DNA of 64,000 nt from Liolophura sinensis (GCF_032854445.1 NC_088301.1:1738001-1802000), one strand, 5' to 3'. Shown: positions 1 to 12,145, counted from the first letter of the stretch. The notes: a model not told the origin generated them from the sequence alone. Numbers and translations: made by a program.

Positions 1-1173
1 ACATGGAACACAATAATTCCAGGTATATGGTAGATAGGTAAGCCATTCTAATTATCTGACAGATAAAGTTTGACAGATAATGTAATTCCATTTGCTGTCT
101 TTGTTACTATTAATATAGCGAATTGAGTTGAGAATTCAATAAACGAAAGGGGTACGGACTAATTGAAAGCTTACACATGTTGTGGCATCAAAGACGCATG
201 CAGCCGAGTTTCTTCAATATAAATGATTGTATTCTAATTTTCTGTGAGATGACAGTAAGATATTCGCACTCTGGTCGATGTCTTCGAAGATTAACGACAG
301 CCGAGAACTCTCAGTTCAAAGAGATATGTGCCTTTTGTTACCTGCAGTGTTTATTGATCATATGACAGTTGCAGATTAAATTCAATATTTTGCCTTTCAT
401 CGGTCACCTGAGTGTGATTTTATCCCACGCGGGTAGCGTTGCACAGGTAATCTTACCACCAATGCCTAATGGAAAGACCTAACATATAGACAGCTCACTC
501 GATGTCTCAGCTTCATGTTAACTGTGGAAAACACGGTATATGCGTACATGTAGTTCGATAAAACACAAGAAGGAATCAAATGTTTGCCTGTATCGAAGAC
601 AAACAAAGTCTGATTGGCCTGTAGTGTCACTGTATTGTGAATAGTTAGGGCATCATGTCCTCTTTTTTAGGTAGGAGACGGATGAAAATTTCAATGGGAC
701 ATAACTCTCAACGTGTAAGCATTGTGACTGCCCCAAGACCGCTGCACAGAGAACACGTTGGCTGACTCTTGTTTTCGTGGTAGCGCAGTGCAGTGGCCAG
801 TTGAGCATGAACGTCCTTCTCGTATGCAGCAGCATAATTTAGCGCCGCTAGCTGGAATGTTTGAGTATGTGCACTATCAACTCACGAAAGAAACCTAAGG
901 CCTTTAAAAAAAGTGCACATTTAATGTACCCAGGCTGTGCGGTAACAATTAATCCATGTGGATGCATAGTGTTTGAGGGTCTCCAATTATACATGGCGAA
1001 TAAAAGTTTAAATCGACTGTTGAATATATTCGTACGACGTACAGCGTTGTACAACAAACAACAAAACAATGTTTCATTTTTACAAAAATAAATGTTTGAA
1101 AAATTATTTTACAGAAAGGGTGCTAGAAGTTCAATACGAACTGACTAGGAGGATATGTAGAACAAAAGCCAAA
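1..1173. other. Unassigned non-coding stretch
   Basis: No gene, RNA or repeat is recognised here. The open frames are short (at most 76 codons), overlap on opposite strands and have no convincing splice-site pair. CpG is not depleted, for example in the cluster of CG steps near 1030-1045. Confidence 0.5.
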
Positions 1174-1676
1174 ACTTGGCCAATCCTTTTATAATGAGCG
1201 ACCTTATAGCGGCCAATTGCCTTATGCTTGAGCACCTCACAGCGGTCCGACAATAGTGCTTGGCCATCCCTTTATGCTGAGCACCTCACAGCGGTCCGAC
1301 AATAGTGCTTGGCCATCCCTTTATGCTGAGCACCTCACAGCGGTCCGACTATAGTGCTTGGCCACACCCTTATCCTGAGCACCTCACAGCGGTCCGACTA
1401 TTGTGCTTGGCCATCCCTTTTTGCTGAGCACCTCACAGCGGTCTGACTATGGTGCTTGGCCACACCCTTATCCTGAGCACCTCACAGCTGCCTGACCATT
1501 ACTTGATCAATTCAAATTGCTTAGTGATCTGACAGCGGTCCGGCTAGTCCTTGGCCAATCCCCTTATGCTGTGCACCTCACTGCGGTCCGACTACTACTA
1601 GGCGAATTCCCTTATGCTGAGCACCTCACTGCGGTTCGACTAGCTACAACTTGGCACATTCCCTTATGCTGTGTAC
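1174..1676 (+). repeat. 49-bp minisatellite array
   Basis: A tandem repeat with a 49 bp unit built around GAGCACCTCACAGCGGTCCG. The TGCTTGGCC motif recurs at 1257 and 1306, and so on. The central five or six units are close to perfect. The 5' edge (1174-1240) and the 3' third (1490-1676) are degenerate, with CAC-TGCGGT variants. A 98-codon frame over 1517-1813 is produced by the repeat and is not thought to be a gene. Confidence 0.9.
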
Positions 1677-3589
1677 CCAGTTACAGGAAGTGCCGGTCTT
1701 GCCAGTTTTTATGTCTTGCAATTAAGTTCACACTCATGAGCTGGCTTGTGATATACCACCGGGATCCCCTTAAAGAGAAACTAATGATTCCACTTATATG
1801 CCACTTCTACTAACCACGTGTGGACCGCATTCATTGTTATGACTGGACTTACTTTCAAGTCCAGTGTTTTACTTTCGTTATAACAGATACCAGTAGCAAA
1901 TTTGGCCTATAATTGGCTGTCTCTCGGGAATTCAAGATATAGCGTATGAAGCTTACTATGGACAATGCTGACTTCCACTGAAGCCGTCTAGAGTGAGACA
2001 TGCTGTTGTGTGTGTTTCTGTAATAGCTCGGTGACAGACATTTCCCTCACCAGAGCGACACACATGCGTCACACGATCCACATCAAAAGCGACCTCCGAT
2101 GGAACACTTACAACTCAACGATGTTATGACTGAAACTGACCTCAAGCGCTGGTGCATGTCTGGGTCATGCGCATTATCGATAGAAACCATCTGGAAGATT
2201 CGGGGAGGGGAAAGTCAAAATGCTTCACGAATCATGCTTGTACTTCGATCTGTTAGCCAGTCAACTGGAGAACTAAGGCAACTTTTGCGCACCACTGAAA
2301 GGCTAAACGAAGGCAGCAGTTATGAGAAGCTGTTATATAGCTGCGTTCCATTTATCGGAAAAGGTTTAGTTTTCGAATTCATTTTGCATCGAACCTATAT
2401 CCAATTTTGATGCCGTCGCAGTAATCCGGAGCTATAAACCAGCGCTTCCTACGTCATCGGCATGCGTTAAAAGTGAGTAACAATGTTACTATTGACAACT
2501 TAGCCCAAACAGTAAGACAATAGCTCAAACAATTTTATTATTTATGTCTTGTTAGAAAAAATATACATTCAATAGGTAAAAAAACGTACGTCACTTATGC
2601 ATGTAACAGATAACATAAACGTATACGAAACATAAAGGTCTGATACACCAAGGTTTATAAAATCCCCATGTTGGACCTATCAAACGACGTTTCACTTATT
2701 TCATTATTTAATGATTCATAGCTATTCTGATGTTAATGCTTATTTTTATTTCGCTCCTTACAGATTCGCAATTTCATATGTTGGTTGGCTCAGTTCTTCT
2801 CTTGTCACACGGAAGCTCTGTAGACAATACTCAGTGAATATAGTCTGATGAACGCACTCATGAGCACTCGTCTTACCAGGAGTCTCAACACTAACAACCC
2901 GTTACCCACCACAAAAACCACCATCCCCAACACACACCTCTACTCTTCACCTGATCCGCCAAAATGCCAGTGGAAACTGACGAGACGTTGACGTCACAAC
3001 AGTCTAAGTAATTAGTGTATTTCATACTACTGAATCATTCCCATTGATTCCACCGGCTACATCTTTATTTGACCAAGATCTCCTTCGGGAAACTCAGAAC
3101 AGCTTCGTACGTCACTGCGCGCAAGAAAAAAATCGGTAAAAGTTTTATTTGGAATCGATTTCTGACCAGTAGCCTCTGTTCAAATAGCCGTAAGCGTTAT
3201 ATCTAAAGACTAATGTACATGCACACAGACGGCTTATAAACTTGATACGAGTATTGAGTACGGCTGTCATATCTGTATCCCAGGAACCGATCAAATTAGC
3301 CATTCGATTGGAAACTTCACTGATGTAGGCCTTTACTGATTAGCGAAGTGTTATTTGATTGACTGCCGAACATTCTGATTAGCACACACCAAAGACCATG
3401 AATTCTAGCTATGTAACACTTCCTCTTACGACATGTCCGCCTGAATGTGTGAAATATCACACCGTGAGTTCGAGGCAGAGGTTAGAACACCGGAGTCTAT
3501 GCTTCGAACCGCCATTAGACGTTTCAGTCTATAATCATTAGGCCTATTCCCAAAGCGCATCGAACATACAGCAGCTGTGAACGTTTGAT
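1677..3589. other. Unassigned stretch with one non-repeat ORF
   Basis: Mostly featureless AT-rich DNA. A 103-codon ATG frame at 2099-2410 (plus) is not repetitive and has a mixed, protein-like composition (for example VLRSVSQSTGELRQLLRTTE). I recognise no family, no donor or acceptor pair brackets it, and the length is within chance expectation. A CA/CC-rich stretch lies at about 2895-2950. Confidence 0.4.
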
Positions 3590-3716
3590 TGTTGTAGTTC
3601 TTTGGTGGTTTCTGTTAAACATCGTTTTGGGAACTGGCCTTGCTATTATTGACCTAGAACGACCATATTGGTCGACGACTGGTATACGAATGTTTGTTTC
3701 GACACATAGACTGGTG
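3590..3716 (+). repeat. Dispersed element family Z, copy 1
   Basis: About 125 bp shared with 22298-22452, 28770-28915 and 51893-52003, all in the same orientation. The landmarks in order are TTGGTGGTTT, CGTTTTGGGAA-TGGCC, TTATTGACCT, GGTCGACGACTGGTATACGA and GTTTCGACACATAGA. No poly(A) tail or target-site duplication was seen. The reverse strand reads without a stop over this core in three of the four copies, but copy 2 contains a stop, so coding is doubtful. Confidence 0.75.
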
Positions 3717-3898
3717 ACATTGTTAATGCACCTATGCATTATATATTATGTCATCGTATTCACCTGCCTGGTGGCCCAGGCCGCAGGTGAAAGGTTAACG
3801 TGACCGTTAGTTTAAGATCAAGCCAATACGAACAGAAAAGAATTATATGCCATTATAATGTATTATACACATGTAATGTTAAACTGTTTAAGACACAT

Positions 3899-4200
3899 AG
3901 AGCGTACACACACGCGTACACAAATTCACACATGCACCATGCACACATACAGCATATACACATACAGCATCACACATGCAGTCATAAACAGATACAGTAT
4001 GCACACATACAGCATACACACATACAACATACACACATGCACCATGCACACATACAGCATATACACATACAACATTCACACATGCAGCATAAACAGTTAC
4101 AGTATGCACACATACAGCATACACACATACAACATACACACATACATCATACAAAACTTACAGCATACACACATACAGCATACACACATACAGTATATAT
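3899..4200 (+). repeat. CA-rich ~15-bp tandem repeat
   Basis: Irregular tandem units of the type CACACATACAGCATA, with ACAACAT and ATGCACC variants, over about 300 bp. All three overlapping frames of 88-136 codons in this stretch are low-complexity by-products of the repeat. Confidence 0.9.
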
Positions 4201-4387
4201 GTCATGTTAAAACTGGGGGAGGGGTGCACATATGTGTACATTTTCAATTTCAATGATAAGGTGTGAATGGGACTATTTACAAAGAGGGTGACAGAGCGTG
4301 GATATCTGCCTACAAAGCGCTTGTGGCTGCGTGGATATCTACCTTACATCTGCATCACATCCATTCTCATTTTAACAAGGGAAAGGA

Positions 4388-4714
4388 GGTTTACTGGAAT
4401 ATGTAGCCTTCACATATCTAGACGCCGCGCAGGATTTAATGGGAATATGTAGGCTTCATATATCTAGACACCGCGCAGGATTTAATGAGAATATGTAGCC
4501 TTCACATATCTAGAGGTCGCGTAGGATTTACTGGGATATGTAGCCTTCACATATCTAGAGGTCGCGCAGGATTTACTGGGAATATGTAGCCTTCACATAT
4601 CTAGAGGTCGCGCAGGATTTACTGGGAATATGTAGCCTTCACATATCTAGAGGTCGCGCAGGATTTACTGGGAATATGTAGCCCTTCACATATCTGGAGG
4701 TTGCGCAGGATTTC
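4388..4714 (+). repeat. 46-bp minisatellite, about 7 copies
   Basis: A 46 bp unit containing GGGAATATGTAGCCTTCACA followed by TATCTAGAGGTCGCGCAGGA. The period is exact between 4561, 4607 and 4653. The first two copies carry ATCTAGACRCCGCGC variants. Each unit has an XbaI-like TCTAGA and a CGCGC step, so CpG is retained here. Confidence 0.92.
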
Positions 4715-5732
4715 CTCTCTTAATGTATGTTAATGCATTTATACACTAACCGTTAAGACCAATCAAAGAAGAAATAATTCATACTGAAAATGTTTTCGTA
4801 TTTTTTTCTCATACTAATCCTTTTTAAACGGTTTTCACACACACTACCCCAATTATTGAAATATGTTTAATAGATTTCACCCGGGCACATAACGGGTATA
4901 ATCTTAGCTATATTTAAAGTATAAATGCACATGTTTTCTGTATCGTAAATCACAGTTTTCCATTAAAAGCGGGTTTAGGTTTGTCTTTCATTCAGAGGGC
5001 CACTTAGTCATCAACTTTACCTCACAGCAAAGAGATTCAAGCAAATCCTGTCGCCAAAACCAAGATTGCATCTGTCACTGAATCGCGCTAAACAAACAAA
5101 CAAAAAAACAAAGATGTATTACCACGATACCACGAATAAAATCTGTGTGAGCCATCCAGCCAACGTCAAGACACGCTATGCGACAAATACTACACGTCTG
5201 ATAGACACGCATCACTTACCATGCACTCCACCCTGTATATGTCCTTAAAATTTGCCTTTATCGATTTGCATGTAAGCACTTATTGTGAGAAACCTGTATT
5301 TCCATTAATTTTATGTCACTTTTTACTTTTCCATTCATCATTTCTACGTAATTTACTTGCTTGTTATCAAAGTGTTTGTCAGTATTTGTCAGACTATTTA
5401 CCGGGTGAAAGCTAACCCAAATTAGTTGGCATATATACAACTGCTCGGTGTAGTACGCTAAGGATGTACCATGCCTCTGCGACTGTTTGTTTTGGGATTT
5501 CTTACCGGCCCATATTTTGATGTGCACGTACCAGCTGGACAAACACATTCATCATGTCAGTCATCCGATATTGTTTTATCGTTATATAACAAAGAAATAA
5601 ATGAAGATGTAAAATAAGAAAAACACACCAACGGATTCTACAAGAGTCGTGTATATACACCTTGTATTATATGTGACATGTGCATTCCCTGCAAGTAACT
5701 GAATATATCTGCTCTATATCAACTGTAAGGAC
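4715..5732. other. Unassigned AT-rich stretch
   Basis: No gene or repeat family is recognised. Two overlapping opposite-strand frames (5221-5415 plus, 5258-5548 minus) have no known family signature and are treated as chance. Confidence 0.45.
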
Positions 5733-6022
5733 CTGGGGCTGGTTTCATGAAGCTCTCTTAGCTAAGTTTGCCCTTAATTACTACGACGAGGTATGTTGTA
5801 GAGATATAATGTGCACCTAGTTAAAGGTCTCCCATCAACCTACGGGTGGTGGTGGGTTTCCACCGGGCTCTGCCCGGTTTCCTCCCACCATAATGCTGGT
5901 CGTCGTAGTATACGTGAAATATTCTTGAGTACGGCGTAAAACACCAGTTAAATGAATAAATGAAAAATGCACTTTGCTAAGGGCTACTTAACACTAAGTA
6001 TGCTTCATGAAACCGGCCCCAG
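5733..6022. mobile_element. MITE-like inverted-repeat element with nested SINE
   Basis: The ends are imperfect inverted repeats of about 45 bp. The left end reads CTGGGGCTGGTTTCATGAAG, and the right end at 6002-6022 is its complement with one mismatch in 21. Similarity continues inward (CTTAG, AAGT, CCCTTA blocks). No transposase frame is present, so this would be a non-autonomous DNA element. A truncated SINE lies inside it (about 5822-5966). No clear target-site duplication was found outside the ends. Confidence 0.7.
5822..5966 (+). mobile_element. SINE, 5'-truncated copy nested in MITE
   Basis: The 3' part of the window's main SINE family: the GGTGGGTTTCCACCGGGCTC block, CCCACCATAATGCTGG, then ATATTCTTGAGTACGGCGTA and AAACACCA, ending in an AATGAATAAATGAAAA tail. 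The tRNA-like head is absent. ATGTGCAC before it and ATGCAC after it may be a degraded target duplication. Confidence 0.85.
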
Positions 6023-6655
6023 TGTGTCGGATAGTTCAGCGCTGGGTCATATATATCTGTTAAGGATTTATACGCATTTACAATTTACATAAATAAACTT
6101 AGCCTGACTAACAACGTACTTGATCCATTAACTATTCAAATTTATAACGGAAACGAGCATTAATTACCTTGTACACGAAACTAGCATGGCCAGCATTGGG
6201 GTTATGTACATAGGTTTTTTGAAATAAACGCTGTACACACAACATACGATTGTGTTGTGTATGCACATCGTGTTAGATGTAGCGTTAAGAGGTTCCCCTT
6301 TCGTGAAAATAGAAAAGTCAATTAAAAAACAACAATACGACGCACAACAGTGTTTTGTTCTGTCATCCTTGGTTGCATTTAGAAACTTTCACCGATAAGG
6401 TGTATTCTGTTCACTTACGGAGGGATTGTTCTTTTATTCAAAGGCATAAAAAGTAAGAAATACGTTAATACAGCGAAACGTCATCTTATATAGGCGATTT
6501 GGGTTTTTTATACCGGAATAAATACAAGCATGGTGTCTGTTTAGGCCAGAGATCAAATGGAGCATATTATCAGTCTTAAAGAAAAGCGTTTTTACGCCCT
6601 AAATCCGGGTTATCATCATGTGGAGTAGAATATAGCTTACAAGGTCAGTGTTATT

Positions 6656-6993
6656 TATCAATATGACTGCGTCTTGTGCTTATGTACTGAGATACAGGAA
6701 GATAAGGTGCAATTTATATGACTACATGTTGTGTTTATTTACTGAGATACTGGAAGATAAAGTGCAGTTTATATGACTACGTGTTGTGTTTATGTACTGA
6801 GATACTGGAAGATAAGGTGTAGTTTATACGACTACATGTTGTGTTTATTTACTGAGATACAGGAAGATAAAGTGCAGTTTATATGACTACGTGTTGTGTT
6901 TATGTACTGAGATACTGGAAGGTAAGGTGTAGTTTATACGACTACATGTTGTGTTTATTTACTGAGATACTGGAAGATAAGGTGTAGTTTATA
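6656..6993 (+). repeat. 55-bp minisatellite, about 6 copies
   Basis: A 55 bp unit with TTTATGTACTGAGATACTGG, AAGATAAGGTG and TATGACTACATGTTGTG blocks. Copies alternate between ACTACGTG/TTTATGT and ACTACATG/TTTATTT forms, which suggests a 110 bp dimer as the amplified unit. Confidence 0.9.
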
Positions 6994-7400
6994 GACAACT
7001 AACATACTTCACACTGCCCTGGTTGTTAAATTTTTTTTGCAGAAAGAGTGTCCGATGATTAAAATAGCTAACGTTAAAAAAGCGTCTTTCTATATAAAAT
7101 AAAGGAGATTGAAAAAAAATACCCTACACCCACGCCCATATCCACCTGACGGAACGTATGTAATTAGAATATGGGACCAAATGGTGTGTGGATGATTTAT
7201 GGGAGCTTGTATATAAGTGTATTGGAACATGCAGAGGTATGGCTTATAATCTGGGACGAGCATATCAACATATGTAGCAAGGTTAAACGTCTTTGTAAAC
7301 GAAACTTGGCGTCCTGTAAAGTAAATGGCCATTGTAGTCTACATTGTACAGTCGTTTGTACCGAAGTTTGTAAATGTCCCTAAGGTATCAGTTAATACAC

Positions 7401-7403
<3 letters not shown>

Positions 7404-7492
<89 letters not shown>

Positions 7493-7494
7493 TA
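7404..7494. repeat. (TA)n microsatellite
   Basis: About 90 bp of nearly pure TA dinucleotide with one TATG interruption near 7473. The 60-codon frame of alternating Ile and Tyr across it is an artefact. Confidence 0.97.
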
Positions 7495-8159
7495 GCGTCA
7501 CGCAAGCATCAATGAAAACGGATGTGTCCCTTGTACATTTTTTGGGCATTTTTTAACACTAATTACTGTCTGCAGTTTCACGGCTTCAAAGTGTTCTGCA
7601 CAAATGGTTTTCAGTTTCTGCTTCAGTACAGTACAGCGACAAGACAATGTTTGCAACAGTCGCCAAGCAATACCCTGATGTAATTTAAAACATTGTTCGC
7701 TACGAGCAATCAAGGACAGTTTACTAGGCAGTTCAAGGGCGTCTAATTGTCAAACTACCCTCCAACTGTAGGTAAAATAGACGTACATTTATGAAAATAG
7801 AGTTATGCCATTTAACGATTCTAGCGAGAAAACTGTTGATAGGAGCTCCAATATGTCCGAACACCACGGACATGGCATGCCCGTTTTACAATTCGATGCA
7901 AATTACAACATCCTAGCTCTCATCTACAAACCATTGAAATTACATACCTTCAAAATCATAAAGTTAGTTTATGATCATATCTCAAAAAGTTACAATCGCC
8001 TAAGCCTTTGCTTTCCACCATCTCACACATTCTTACTGCTTAAATCCCATCAAGTACAAGGCATAACTTGAAGAAAACGAAATAAAATAACAACAATACA
8101 ACAACGGGGGACGGTATGCACAGCGCAAACGTCAAGGAAATCGTCGCCAAAAAAAATAA
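7495..8159. other. Unassigned stretch
   Basis: No gene recognised. An 88-codon plus frame at 7805-8071 starts with a hydrophilic MPFNDSSEKTVDRSSNMSEH segment, but it has no family signature and no flanking splice sites. Confidence 0.4.
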
Positions 8160-8625
8160 ATCAGGCATTTGTTTCTAGGTTTACGAGCAATTTCGCAAAG
8201 CTTCTGTGACATGCTGACGGCGTCTCCTCGTAACACCGGGCGACCCCAGTGCCTTCGTGTTAACATGTACAATGCTGCCTCAATAAAAAAAATCATTCCA
8301 ACGCAAACCTCAAAAGAGATCTTTGTCAAAGAAACAGACATTTGTTTCTAGGTTTACTAGCAATTTCGCAAAGCCTCTGTGATATTCTGAGGGCGTCTCC
8401 TCGTTCAGTGCTGCCTCAATAAAACATCATTCCGGAGAAAGAGCCAGACATTTTAAAATGTATACTGCTGCCTCAATGAAAAAATCATGCCGGCGAAAGA
8501 CATGGACATGTTAACATGTATAGAGATGCCTCAGTCATACATCATGCCAGGCAAAGATGCAGACATCTTAACATGCATAGTGCTGCCTCAGTAAAACATC
8601 ATGCCAAAAAACATGCACATTTAGT
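8160..8625 (+). repeat. Degenerate composite tandem repeat
   Basis: Two copies of a block of about 65 bp beginning GACATTTGTTTCTAGGTTTA or its like (about 8163 and 8337) are followed by five diverged units of about 60 bp centred on TGCTGCCTCAATAAAA-CATCATGCC (about 8270, 8405, 8465, 8525, 8580). It is an old, decayed array. Confidence 0.75.
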
Positions 8626-8979
8626 CAAAATTTGATTTAAAAGCTTATTTTATTTTACCCTGTAGGTTAAACTTTGGCATAGGCCTATACCGTCCATGAG
8701 TGTTATGTTTAGCACAATTTCATCAGAGCAATAATCTAACAATTGCATTGCACATTTCATTGTCGAGTAATGTAATAAAAATGCTTAAAAAGAATCGAAC
8801 CCTGATTTAAAGGGGCCAGTTTGAGTTTTAAGATTCAATCTAACCATGACGAGATAACGGCTTTCTCTACAAGTGATGAATACGTATGTAATAACAGTTA
8901 CAAGCAAAATGGTCATCTTTAAGATCAGCCTTGAAACTTTTCTTCACTTCGTTATGCTCTATCGTTCTATCATATTTAC

Positions 8980-8983
<4 letters not shown>

Positions 8984-9054
<71 letters not shown>
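8984..9054. repeat. (TA)n microsatellite
   Basis: About 70 bp of pure TA dinucleotide. Frames across it on both strands (175 and 81 codons) are artefacts of Ile-Tyr repetition. Confidence 0.97.
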
Positions 9055-9055
<1 letters not shown>

Positions 9056-9599
9056 TGCTTGCCGGTTTTCAGCATAATCGTTACATGCCGCCCTCTTAAA
9101 ATTCTTCAGCACACCAATGCAATGAAAAAATTAACAAATAACTTACCATTTCCACACGTGTTCAACTCAATCACATATACATTATACATAATTGTTTTTT
9201 TTTTTTCTTCCTTTTTTTTGGCTTGGAAATATCTGACTTCACCGAGGCACGAAGAAAGCACGAACACGTTTATACAGATAGGTCTACATATACGTTTTGA
9301 CACCATTCCGATAAGAGACCATAACTTATATGCTGAAAGTAGCCTACCTAGCACAACATATGTTTTCACTCCACATGACTACTTGACGGTGGGGACATAG
9401 GTATGGGGGACTGGCCTCACCCCCTATAACACATATTAGCTCCAAGTGAGTTTATTGTCAACACTAACGTCACGAGAACTGGGTGTGTTCAACAGCTTAC
9501 ATAGATATGAATGATGGCATCAATCGCCAGGGAGATTAAAAGCGCTTGTCAGGATTCTTACGCAGCCCAAACTGTTGAAAATTACTCATAACGTGTTAA

Positions 9600-10600
9600 A
9601 TGGTTTTCCCCAGACGTTAGTTATATTGTCCCAGCAGGGCGCGGGGTGGGTAGGCTTATATCAGGCATACAGACACACACATGTTCATATCCGATCTGTA
9701 ACTTCCAGACCACGGCCCAAGTCGGACAAAAAGTGGGCTGCTGACGTCAAGTCTTCCTCCGTGGAGAGTGAATTTGATCGGTGTGACCGACTGACACACA
9801 GGTCTACAACAGACGAGGGTCGGGGCGGACGAAAAGACGTAAATCTGGGAGATAGCCGAGGAAATCGATGGGCCAGAAAGACACGCGCGCGAGGGTACAG
9901 CCCAGTTTGGATGCTATGTAGACCGCCGGGAGGCGGGAAGCGGAGTAGATCGATAGTAAGGGGAACGCCCCTGGCCTAATTAAGTGGACCCGGCCAGTCT
10001 GTGTAAATTTACAGTAGTGTTTGTGCACGCAGTCGAGTCGACAGGCGCGTGCATAGTAGCTGATGGGTATGAGCGGCTGGGATGTGAGTAAGTGACAGTG
10101 GTTTTAACTGGACATGTCATGGAGGTGACATGTGAAGGAAGGTTGCAAGGGCTACTGCCGACGCTTCCTCTCGACAAATGTATACCCAAACATCTGCTAA
10201 ACAGACGCCGTGGTGCTATTTCATTCAGTGCCAGCAACTCGTACTTCAGCGTCCCTCGGTTCGAGGTAAGTGGACTCCTCACGCATACACACCGTACTAC
10301 TATCAGCTGGCGTTTACCGTAGATATGCGAAAAAACACATCGCGTCAGTATAGTTGTTCCATTATTAGCAAATACAATACTATAGCCCCCCTCCCCCACT
10401 CCCTCCCCTTCGGCCCACAGCCTGTTAGTGTGTAGTTCCTTTGTGGGATGCGTCACGTGACCAAAGTCCGGCCACATACAAACCCTCGAGGGTCGGGCCT
10501 GACAAAACCCAAACAAAGCCCACATGTAAAGGCTATCGAGGTCACTGGGCCAGGGGGAAGGAGGCGACAGCATCACAACCTCTGGCTTGATGCTGTATGT
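9600..10600. promoter_or_regulatory. CpG-rich block, possible promoter or first-exon region
   Basis: This kilobase is visibly richer in G+C and CpG than its surroundings (CACGCGCGCGAGGG near 9880, CCGCCGGGAGGCGGG near 9923). Long frames are open on both strands (134 codons plus at 9575-9979, 198 codons minus at 9980-10576), as expected when stop codons are rare. A candidate coding exon with a consensus donor lies within it. No TATA box or initiator could be assigned with confidence. It could be an unmethylated promoter; the alternative is simply GC-rich intergenic DNA. Confidence 0.35.
10119..10265 (+). CDS. Candidate coding exon ending at GTAAGT donor
   Basis: From an ATG with G at -3 and G at +4, 49 codons run in frame to a consensus donor (GAG, then GTAAGTGG) in phase 0. 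The frame stays open upstream to about 10092. The peptide includes LLNRRRGAISFSASNSYF and ends VPRFE. I recognise no protein family. Its setting in a CpG-rich block fits a first coding exon, but no partner acceptor or second exon was identified downstream. A second donor-like GTGAGTAAG at about 10084 could belong to an alternative upstream exon. It could also be chance. Confidence 0.3.
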
Positions 10601-11020
10601 GCTTTGTAATTTATATGGAGTTCACTTTTCTTAACAGAGACAAAAGTTGCTGAATAGAGTTACTGCTGCATATAGTGCTAATAATTAATAATTGATGGAC
10701 ATCAGTGCGGAGATGAGGGTTAGACCATGATACATTGGTTAGGGAAGGTTGCCTTCCAACAGCTAGGACACAAGATGTGCGGATTCAAACCTACAACCTG
10801 GACAGGGCATATGTAGACTCTGCCACTGTCACAGCTTGTAAGGCTTTGGTGGCAGTGAGCCATCGACAATGGTTATGTGGCCGTTTGCGCTGTCCATGCT
10901 TCGTTGAAAACTACTTGTTTTTCACCATTATGATGTGCAAACCTGTTCGTCGTGCGTAGGAATGTTCGAAAGTGTGAATTTATATAGGTAGATAATGCAA
11001 ACTGCATTTCTCTGCATTCT

Positions 11021-11105
11021 GGCCAATTTGCCAAGCATCACAGTCATCGCTGCTCTGGGTTTATCCTCTATGATGTGCGCCTTTTACAGTACCTTTCTGC
11101 TGTAG
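11021..11105 (+). repeat. Dispersed family X, 3' segment (copy a)
   Basis: Shares CAATTTGCCAA, TCATCGCTGCTCTG and a TTTAYTCYCTATACTG-like segment with 11434-11500 and 25929-26000. Function and class are unknown. Confidence 0.55.
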
Positions 11106-11297
11106 TCGTTTATATTCAATTGCATTCCGGCATAAACTGGGATTCTCCTGGTTGATGAAGCGTCACGGAGGGATGGTCCAGGATGGTCCATTTGTAGTGT
11201 TTTTCAAGCGATTGGTTACTAAATCACTACACAGCATCTTGCCGAAGGAATTCTAGATCTGTCCAGTGACAATTGTATTTAACATCCCTGCATAGGG

Positions 11298-11500
11298 TTA
11301 CCTAACACTGCCTAGGTCATGATTCTTGGGGGCGTGTAAGTTGCTACTATTTAAGCATTCACATGAATAGTAGGAATAAAACCCTAACCTCAGGGGTAAA
11401 TAGAAGAGATCGGATTTCATCGATTACTTGTTACAATTTGCCAACCTTCACACTGTCGTCATTGCTCTGGTTTTATTCTCTATACTGTAGTCCTTTATCT
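11298..11500 (+). repeat. Dispersed family X, longest copy
   Basis: The first half (11298-11402) matches 25312-25405: TTACCTAA, GGGGCGTGTAAGTTGCTAC, TTTA-GCATT, AAACCCTAAC. The second half (11434-11500) matches 25929-26000 and 11021-11105. At 25.3-26.0 kb the same two halves are separated by about 520 bp that includes a MITE-like element, so this copy probably shows the uninterrupted order. Confidence 0.6.
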
Positions 11501-11865
11501 TGTAACTCCCCTCCCCCGCACCCTCCAGTTCTGCACAAGAAAGTGAAAATGTAAAGGATTGTCGCTGGCTCAGGTGTGACTTTGTATGGTAGCTTTTTGT
11601 TTTGAAACAAAACCCCCCATATATATGGATGATTCTAATGTCATGTCCAACAATAGTCACTCATGCAGAGAATTCTAAGTCGAGAGTTTCAAGGCCAATT
11701 TCTAAACACCTTAAAACGCCACGTTACCAAATGAATATGTTACACATCTTTTTTGTGAGCCATTAAATGATAAGCGAGACTTATAAAATCTTCTTTCGAT
11801 GCATTTCGCAGAAGTGATTATGTAGCACTTTAGACTCAGTGGGCAATCGCCGATCTTCTTACAAA

Positions 11866-12145
11866 TGTACCTATATGTATTTACCTGACTTCTGCATACT
11901 AAACACTTCTCACGATAGTCACTAGACTAACTGCTCAGTCGTCAATTTCCTTCCAAATGTATCTTTGTATTTACTTGACTTGTACATACTAAACACTTCT
12001 CACGATGGTCACTATGGACTAAATGCTCAGTCGTCAATCTCCTTCCAAATATATCAATGCATTTGCTTCACTGGTGCTTACTAAACACTTCTCACGATGA
12101 TCACTAGACTAGCTGCTCGTCAGTCTCCTTCCAAATGTATCTCTG
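11866..12145 (+). repeat. 90-bp tandem repeat, 3 copies
   Basis: Three units with CTAAACACTTCTCACGAT at 11899, 11989 and 12081, followed by GTCACTA, CTGCTCAGTCGTCA and TCCTTCCAAATGTATC. The spacings are 90 and 92 bp. Confidence 0.88.

Noticed and set aside
2099-2410. 103-codon ATG frame as a small gene
   Set aside because: Composition is plausible, but there are no splice sites, no recognised family and a length within chance. Kept only as a remark in the interval entry.
3888-4256. Histidine- and isoleucine-rich ORFs
   Set aside because: By-products of the CA-rich 15 bp repeat; three frames are open at once.
8867-9112. ORFs with long Ile-Tyr runs
   Set aside because: Simple translation of a (TA)n microsatellite.
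9575-9979. 134-codon plus-strand frame with hydrophilic RPRPKSDKKWAADVKSSS segment
   Set aside because: A possible acceptor (AACTTCCAG) precedes it but no good donor follows. The composition can be explained by high GC content.
9980-10576. 198-codon minus-strand frame, the longest non-repeat ORF
   Set aside because: It lies in CpG-rich, stop-poor DNA where the plus strand is open as well. No family signature was recognised, and the opposite strand offers a better exon with a consensus donor.
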